A DNA stretch of 64,000 nt, from the NCBI GenBank assembly GCA_004123355.1, contig SCHM01000003.1:7893058-7957057 (forward strand), read 5' to 3'. A program made the position numbers and the translations under genes. The notes under the pieces are model-generated. The model made no database searches, was not told the origin of the DNA, and saw only the letters and a program-made list of their open reading frames with translations. Shown here piece after piece: positions 56,629 through 64,000 of this stretch. The stretch's first letter is position 1. Every line of letters begins with the position of its first letter. The DNA comes from Amphirosellinia nigrospora. Its lineage: Eukaryota; Ascomycota; Sordariomycetes; Xylariales; Xylariaceae.

Positions 56629-59600
56629 ATGGCGGCGAACGGCGCGCAGCAGGCGTTTGCTCTGGCAGATGTGCTTCAGGCCATGCTGACCATGCGGGGT
56701 GGGGACTCGGATAAAAAGGAGAGAGCTACCAAGTATCTAGGAGAATTCCAGAAGTCGGTTCGTATAATGTCGAGCCATGGCCGGAGAAGGGGGACGTGAT
56801 GCTAATACAATACTAGCGAGCCGCATGGGTTGAGACTATTAACATCCTGAAATCGGGCGCTGACCCTGCCGACAAGCTCTTCGCCGCAACCACTTTAAAG
56901 GGAAAGGTGCCATCGCCCCCTACTCACACTCGCCCCAACTTTGCATCTGCGCCTTACACTAACCCGCTGCCTTGATACTAGATCACTTTCGATATCCAGA
57001 GCCAAGTCCCTCCAAGCGAGACTCTGGCCGTGCGCAACCAGCTATTAGAGCTCCTGCAGTTATATGCGCCTGGCCCCAAGCCCATACGAGTACAGCTTTG
57101 TGTGTGCTTGGCCATCCTGGCCATCCAGATGACGAACTGGAAGGATGTTTTAGCTGTTGTTGTATCGTCGCTTGGTAACCAAGTCGAAAGTCACGCCTGC
57201 ATCCTCGACTTCCTCCGCGTCTTACCCGAAGAGGTCACCGAGGGACGCAAGATCACCTTGACAGTACGTGGACCGACTCACACCAGCACGACCTTTGCCC
57301 CGTCTTTCTTCGACAACGCTCCGTGGTGGAACGACGCGCGTTATGTTAGAGTCTAATCGGTTCTCGTCTAGGAAGAAGAACTCAACCAGAGGACAACGGA
57401 GCTGTTGCAAGACAATGCGCCTCAGGTGGTCCAACTCCTGATAAACTATGCGCAGTCGTCCCGTAAGTGCATCTTGTGATGGATGTAGTCAAAATAACCC
57501 CAACTAACTCTCGGGAATGTAGCCGAAGCCGCGACAAATCCTCAACTCTACGAGTGTATAACATCATGGCTACGAGAGGTCCCGATCAGCGAGATCGTCA
57601 AATCACCACTACTCAACTTCATTTTCGGCGCGCTAGACACAGATAGGTCCATGCAAGCGGCCGCAGAGTGCATCTCAACACTTGTCAGGGATACAAGAGA
57701 CGTTGATGAGAACATCGATACGATACAGGTGCTCTTGCCAAGAATATTGGCACTCCGCCCGAAGATCCAAAAATTTGTCGAAGAGGAAGACACCGAATCG
57801 TATAAGTTCCTAACTAGGGTATTCTCCGAGGCTGGTACTGCTTGGGTTGTTGCTATTGCGCGAGAGACTAGCCACTTCCGACCGTTAGTGGAAGCAATCC
57901 TTGAGTGTGCTGCGAGGGACAAGGATCGGGATGTTATCGACAACACTTTCGATTTCTGGTACGAGCTCAAACAGTACATCGTCATTGAGCGGTATATCCA
58001 AGGGCGACTTGAGCTCGTCGATGTTTATTCGAAACTCGTCGACATATTACTTGAGCACTTGCAATTCCCCGAAGCGGAAGCAGGGAACGAAAAAGACTTG
58101 TTTGATGGTGACAGAGAGGCCGAAGAAAAGTTCCGTGAATTTAGACATCAAATGGGGGATACCCTGAAAGACGCATGTGAAGTATTGGGTGTCACCGAGT
58201 GCCTAACGAAGGTTCTTGACACTATAAAGCTATGGATGCAAAAGTACGCAAGTATGGCAACCGACGTTGAAGTACCACACTGGCAGAAGCTTGAAGCCCA
58301 CTGTTCGCGATGCGAGCCATGGGCCGCATGGTAGATCGGGATGAGAACATTGTTCTACCACAGCTTATGCCGCTTCTTGTTCAGATGCCCAGTCACGAAA
58401 AACTGCGTTTTGCGACGATCATGGTGTTGGGTAGATACACGGAATGGACCGCCGACCACCCCGAATTCCTCATGCCCCAATTTAATTACATCGTGTCTTC
58501 GTTCGGAACCAGCTCGAAGGAGATTCTCCAGGCTGCTTCCATGGCCCTCAAGTACTTCTGTACCGACTGCAGGCATCTGTTGAGCGCGCAGGTCCTTGAG
58601 CTGCAACAGTTTTACGAACAGGTCATCGACAAGCTCCCAGTAATCAGTCAAGAGGAAATCACCGAGGGCGCCGCCAATGTTGTATCGGTGCAGTCAAAGG
58701 ATGAATTATACAAACTTCTCAAGCTGTTTTGCGAGCCAATGGTTCAGAGGCTCATGGTCAAAGCAAATAACGCGGTAGACCATAACGGGAAGCTCGCCCT
58801 CGCCGACCATCTTCAATTGATCACGATGTTCGCACACATCGTAATCACCCTCCCCCAACTGACAAGGGCGAAGAAGACCCTGTAATCAAGTACTGGCAGG
58901 AGGTATTCCCGATCCTGGCCAAGGTCTTGACCAACTTCCTCGACTTTACTCCCATATGTGAAAGAGTATGCCGTTGCTGGAGGTTGATGGTAATAGCCCA
59001 TAGAGGTGCCATGGCACCGATTCTACCCGCTATGGCCAACGAACTTGCAAGTGGGTTTGCCAACTCGAGACAAGGCTGTTTCCTGTGGGTCACCGGTGCG
59101 ATCTTACGAGAATTCTCTGATGATCGAGAGCATGTCGACGCAGCCATGACGGAGAACATATATGTGTTCTTCGAAGCCCAGTCGACCAATGTGCTCCGCT
59201 TTTTAAGTAACTTGACTCCACAAGAGCTTCCAGATTTCACAGAAGATTTTTTCCGTCTCGCGGTCGATGGCCTGCTCTACTACCCGCAAAAGTTCATCCC
59301 GTCTCCCCTTTTCGCCCCCATCTTCGAAGCAGCCATATCTGTCTTGATATTGGAACAGCGTGAACCCCTTTCGGCCACCCTTCACTATATCCGCGATGTT
59401 CTGGCCTGGGGAGCTCGATACTCATCGACACCCGACGAATACCTCACTCCACAAGTTATCGAACAGCTTAGCGGTATTGTCAAGACGCTTCTAGTTGCTC
59501 AAGGCGAGATGTTGGTTAAGCGCATTCTGGCCGGCATGATGATTACGTTTCCTAGCGATTGCTTTGCAGACGCAAGTGGTGCATTACTCACATTATTCGA

Positions 59601-59853
59601 GATTTTGCCAGAGCAGACTTTGGCACAAGTTAGCTCAACCCTCCGCCTGCTCCCAGCCGGAACCATCACCCCTGCTGAGGTTGATCGCGTCATTTTGAAG
59701 ATCAAGGAGAGGCTGGATGCTAACGATAAAGGCGACGTTCGACAGATTCGTTCCCTTATGCAAGACTTTACAAACACATATCGTAGAAGATATATCGCCC
59801 CTCGGGACGGACTAGGGCAGTTAGAGGGCTCTCGGTTCCAGTTCAACGGTTAG
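56629..59853 (+). CDS. MTR10: Nuclear import receptor, Mtr10/transportin-SR karyopherin
   Basis: Importin-beta family receptor of about 970 residues made of HEAT-like helices. Homologues import SR-type mRNA-binding proteins such as Npl3 and take part in tRNA traffic. N-terminal exons give FALADVLQAMLTMRGGDSDKKERATKYLGEFQKS, RAAWVETINILKSGADPADKLFAATTLKGK and ITFDIQSQVPPSETLAVRNQL, the importin-N region. Later blocks: CLAILAIQMTNWKDVL, LDFLRVLPEEVTEGRKI, FGALDTDRSMQAAAECIS, MRAMGRMVDRDENIVLPQLMPLL and TPICERVCRCWRLMVIAHRGAM. Four introns lie in the first kilobase. Two missing C bases (58,297–58,299 and 58,852–58,856) split the frame. ATG 56,629 is chosen over one 12 nt upstream because it starts at the conserved MAANG. 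Confidence 0.93.
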
Positions 59854-60912
59854 TTTCCGTTAGCATTCTCCGAAGCGGACCTCCGAGTGCCCCTTCGTAG
59901 GGGTGCTGGTTCTGAAACCGCCTAATTCGCTTGGTTATTTTGATGGTGCATTCAAGAATGATCTTACATGGCACCGACTATTTTGCACAGGGTAGGTATG
60001 CGAAGACAGAAAAAGATAACGCAGTCGCTGAAGACGGCTGATGAGCTGGATGGATTTCTAACCAGCTTGTATTGGGAGCATGTAAAATGCAGGAGTGCAT
60101 AGATATTTGTAAGGGACGGAATACCATTCACAGTTAGATGCATTGATATGAGGGGGGGCGCTCAATAAATTACTTACATAAACTTAATATCTATGGCGAA
60201 GCTAGTATGCTCTAATGTACACTTTAAGAAGATGAATCGCTATCATTGTTGAGATATCTTGCGCTACATTTGGCGCGGAAGGCATATGGTGTCTAGGATT
60301 TGACGACTTGTGCCCTCTTGGATCGAGTCTAATCAACTTGAGGAATAGTGAACACTCGGTAGGTACGGAGTGCTCTGCCACTCTGCAACTGGGCGGTCGA
60401 ACAAGAGATCGGGTTGGTCTAATCAATGTACGCACCATGCATACACACGATCTTCGGAGCCCTATATCAGGGGGTGGCAAGCACGCCAAGAATACCTCCC
60501 GACTTAGGTACCTAGATCACTTTCTCTAGGCGGTAGCTTAGCCTGGCCTACCACTCTGGATCAAGAGGTGTTGCCTAATCTATAGCAGTTGCTCAGTCTA
60601 CCTGTTCTACACAACTGCGAATGAGAATAGAGCATGAAACGCCCATATTGTGTTCAATACTGATCTTCCCCCGTTGTAATTATTGGTGAGCGAGGCAGGT
60701 ACCGAGCGGTGGCAGTGCAGTGTGTGGTGGCTCGGAGCATTGCATGCCGGGCAGCCGATTGGGCGAGGTTGAAGCGCAGGCGTTTTTGTTTCTTTAGGCA
60801 TCGCATATAAACAATCCCATTGTGAAAAATTTCAATTTCCGCCTGAACTTGCCCGCCTTCTTCGGATAACGCAATTGAAGGCAATGTATGAGACTCTCAT
60901 CATCCATCTCCC
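59854..60912. other. Spacer upstream of the STAND gene
   Basis: About 1.06 kb containing the Mtr10 3' flank and the STAND gene promoter. A CTTAGGTACCTAG palindrome lies at 60,503–60,515. No gene is recognised. Confidence 0.5.
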
Positions 60913-63900
60913 ATGATGGAGCCGATTGGTATCCCGCTTAGCATGGAGCCTGTTTACTTGGAAGACGACATCCCTGTCTCTAGAAACCTCACTGCCGAGT
61001 TCATTGGTTGCCGTGTTTTCAAGAAAGCCCAAGAACAGTTCAGAGACTCTCTCGCGCCCAAGGCTAAGAAAGAGTTTCAGACATTTTGCAACGCCAACTG
61101 TCTCGTGGAATATTTAGAGTGGCAAGCCGAGATGTGCAAATTTCGGGACAAGGGGCCGCTTGCCACGGTCTGCCACGCCCTCAATAGACTGGGCCAGTCA
61201 CTCCAGCCTTACTTTGGTGCCATTAATAGCGTTGTATCGTCTAATCCGGAGATCTCGGGGATCATCTGGGGAGCATTTCAACTTGTATTCAAAGTGGGCG
61301 TTAATCACACAATCGCGTGACAAGATTTTTGTTAACGGTTTGCAATCGTAGCTCTGCCATAATTATTCCACATTCTTGGAGAAGTTCGCGTTCTTACTTA
61401 CTGAGATTGCCACTGAGCTTGAGGTCTTCCAGAACAAGATAGCTATGGGGGTCAATGTGAAAGGCGAGGCAGTCAGCCTTGCCAGAGATCTCGTCACGAA
61501 AGAACGTATAATTGAGTCGATGTCTCAGTTGTACCAGGACCTACTGCAGCTCTGTCAGTATGTTTGCAACACGTTTTCTAATGGTCAAAGAAGTAATATC
61601 TATCTTTCCTTCGCCCCTCTGCTCTTCAAGAGACTATAATCGTTAATAAATGCTATAGAAAGAGAAAAAATGCAAAACATTGCGAAGATGCTTTGGACAC
61701 CATTTGATAAGCAATTCGGCGGCATCAAAGAGAGATTAATTTTGCACCGCCAGACTCTAGAAACAGCAATAATAGAACACACTGCGAAAACAGTCGAGAA
61801 GACTTACAACGAACTCGACAGGTTCATCCAGGAAGTCCGACGGCTCACAGCATGTCAGGAGAAGATCAAAGACGCAACTGTTGGAGAATTCTTGGGTATG
61901 ATTTCCAATAGGTTACGGTATATCCAATGAAAACATACTGATCTCATCATGTCACAGAGAAACACGTGGAATACATCAAGGCATGGATTAACCCACCAAT
62001 GTGGCAGTCGGCACTGGAGGACACAAGCGCTAAAAAGTTACCCTCAACCTCGAATTGGATTTTGCGTCATTCAAGCTATTTATGGTGGCGAGAAGACTCT
62101 GATCCGAGTGCCAACCATGATATCGCTCCTAAAAGCCGGACTCTACTGATTCATGGTACTGTGACTGTTCCACAATCCCGGCTTACATGTCGTTGACCAC
62201 CATGCAGGAAAACCAGGTTTTGGTAAATCGACTCTCTGTACCACGGTTATCAACCAGCTATCGACAAGACCCCATCCAGTCATCGATGGTCAGACACAGA
62301 ACAAGGTCTGGGATGCGACGATGGCGTTCTACATGTTCGACAAGCGAGTGCCCGACGTCAACAACTCGACCAGCGCCATGAGAGCTGTGTTGGCTCAACT
62401 GCTCTACCAAAGTCAATTCAGACTCCAATTGGTTGACCTCGCGATTATCCTCAAAGACGTTGATGGGAGTGGGCAACCCATAGCATCAACACATGAAGTT
62501 CATACACTGCTTCAGTTCTTTCTTGAGACACATCCCGCGATAACACTGGTCTTCGACGGACTTGACGAATGCCAGGACGTCGAGGCGTTCATGAACCAGC
62601 TCAGCCTCATGAGTCGGACAATCACTTCACGCATTCTGCTGTTCAGCAGGCCTAATGTCACACTTGATATCAACATGTCTCCCGAGGCAGTTTGGGCTGG
62701 CCAAACTCGAGTGCTCGATCTCAATCAGCAAGAAAACCTGGGAGACATCACCATCTTCTTCAAGATAGGCCTCGGTCGCCTCGTCGACTCCAGCAAGCTC
62801 TTTCTCGACGAACCACTCGAAATTTTAGCCTCGGATCTAGCTTTTCGGTCACACTCCATGTTTATATGGGCCAGCCTGATGGTAAACTATCTCGAGTCGG
62901 ACTTCTTGAGCCCGCAAGATCGCGAGGACGCTCTACATGAATTGAGCTCTTTCGAGGAGCTTGATGAGCTGTACGCTGCCATATTAAATGGGCTATACAA
63001 GGGCTGCAAAGGTCCGAAGGCACGTAAGAACTTCAGGAGACTGATTCAATGGGTCTCCGTAGCCCAGCGCCCACTTCACGTAGACGAACTATGTTTCGCT
63101 CTCGCAATAGAGGCCGGAACCACCACGAAACCAAACACTTATCAACGGGTTTGTGAAGAGATTACCGAAGATCACAGGCGCACTTCTGGAAATCACACCG
63201 AAAAAGAAAACGGTCCAGGCCATTCATGTCTCGGTTCTCGAGTTCCTAGCGCAGACGGGCCAATGTAATTCTTCCCCGGCACATGCTGTAACATGTGATT
63301 TCGACACCGGCATTGCGACGGCCGAGCACCAAGTTGCAGTAGACTGTCTTTCGTACATGCTGTTCGATGTGCCGAGAGAGCGCTCCCAGCAGGAATGGAA
63401 ACATGTCTTCTTGCGCTATGTGGCTCATTTTTGGGTATCACATGCTGCCAAAGCAATTGAAGCTGAGAGTTCGCTCTCTAGCCACCCACTGAAGTCTACT
63501 GATAACCTCCGTCAGCATTTACTCCAATACCTCAATCAATATATGAAAGACCGTTTGGTGGTTACGGTTTGGATAGAGTTGTCGTGGCGCTTGTCGAGTC
63601 CGCCGGATCTAAGACAGTTGGCCGACATTGTGAGCATTAGCCCAATCCCGAGCATCCAAGAAATGAAGGATCGGGTGAAAGAGTTCACTTCCGAGATTGA
63701 GCACCTGAAATTACACTGGGGTAGGGTTCTTCAAGAGGATCCCGGTGAGATATGGGAGCCTAGCATCTCCGCCTTCATGAAGCCTCAATTTTTTTTGTCA
63801 TCTGACAAAGCATCGGTGACTGAGTTAGGTCAATCCTCCACGCCAGCTTGGATCGGAGGCTCCGGATCGGCGCAGGAGCCATCGTGGATTCTCATCGCGT

Positions 63901-64000
63901 CGCAGTCCTCCAATGACGGAGCCGAGGTCGGCTGGATCAAAGTTTGGCCATCGAAGTCTGTTCTACCCAACAACCCCATTGATAATACAGCGTTGAGACC
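60913..64000 (+). CDS. DUF7708–NACHT STAND protein (runs off right edge)
   Basis: Fungal NLR-like signal ATPase. The N-terminal domain has SNPEISGIIWGAFQLVFK joined to LCHNYSTFLEKFAFLL, a DUF7708-type block common at the front of fungal NACHT proteins. A helical linker follows (EREKMQNIAKMLWTPFD, EVRRLTACQEKIKDATVGEFL, EYIKAWINPPMW). An intron (about 62,157–62,207) joins TLLIHG to KPGFGKSTLC, giving the Walker A P-loop GKPGFGKST. Walker B is TLVFDGLDECQD; SRILLFSRPN is the sensor 1 region; HSMFIWASLMVNYLE and the winged-helix part KNFRRLIQWVSVAQRPLHVDELCFAL follow. Introns lie near 61,296–61,352, about 61,560–61,660 and about 61,897–61,958. A one-base break near 63,155 resumes as RLPKITGALLEITPKKKTVQAIHVSVLEFL. 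C-terminal repeats (ankyrin or WD) are not reached. Likely role: non-self recognition or regulated cell death (family inference). Confidence 0.88.

Noticed and set aside
1-64000. CRISPR arrays, operons or ribosome-binding sites
   Set aside because: The DNA is fungal nuclear; no spaced direct-repeat arrays were seen.

Overview
The window is nuclear DNA of a filamentous ascomycete (Pezizomycotina, most likely a Sordariomycete). The evidence is the many short GT–AG introns, an AflR-type Zn2Cys6 regulator, a GH92 mannosidase, a DUF7708/NACHT STAND protein, a fungal SLATT protein and conserved ascomycete housekeeping genes. The order-level placement is inference.

Left part (1–19,033): a secondary-metabolite gene cluster. 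In order it carries an asparagine-synthase-like amidotransferase (runs off the left edge, minus), P450-A (minus), a cytochrome b5 (plus), P450-B (minus), an MDR-family NADPH double-bond reductase (plus), an MFS efflux pump (minus), an AflR-like Zn2Cys6 regulator (minus) and P450-C (plus). These would supply amidation, three oxidations with their own electron carrier, one reduction, export and pathway control. No polyketide synthase, NRPS or terpene synthase lies in the window, so the backbone gene is either beyond position 1 or unlinked. The product is unknown.

Middle-left (19,034–22,933): a gene-poor island holding old, diverged copies of two dispersed repeat families (called A and B here). 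One A pair is in inverted orientation. The same two families sit next to each other again at 45.9–46.5 kb, and a lone A copy lies inside the cluster at 9.3 kb.

Right part (22.9–64 kb): mostly core genes. They are a secreted GH92 alpha-mannosidase, a TMEM184/DUF300 membrane protein divergent from a giant Csf1-type lipid-transfer protein (about 9.8 kb), translation elongation factor 2, an intron-bearing tRNA-Leu(CAA), a fungal SLATT 2TM protein, an F-box-like protein, an OPT oligopeptide transporter, 5-formyl-THF cyclo-ligase, snRNP protein SmE divergent from the karyopherin Mtr10, and a DUF7708–NACHT STAND gene running off the right edge.

A caution applies to the whole window. Nearly every long gene, including EF-2, Csf1 and Mtr10, is broken by one-base indels, mostly a missing base in a short homopolymer. 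The encoded protein resumes at once in the next frame with full family similarity. This looks like uncorrected sequencing or assembly error, so frameshifts in the cluster genes should not be read as gene death. Gene spans below therefore cover all fragments and introns.
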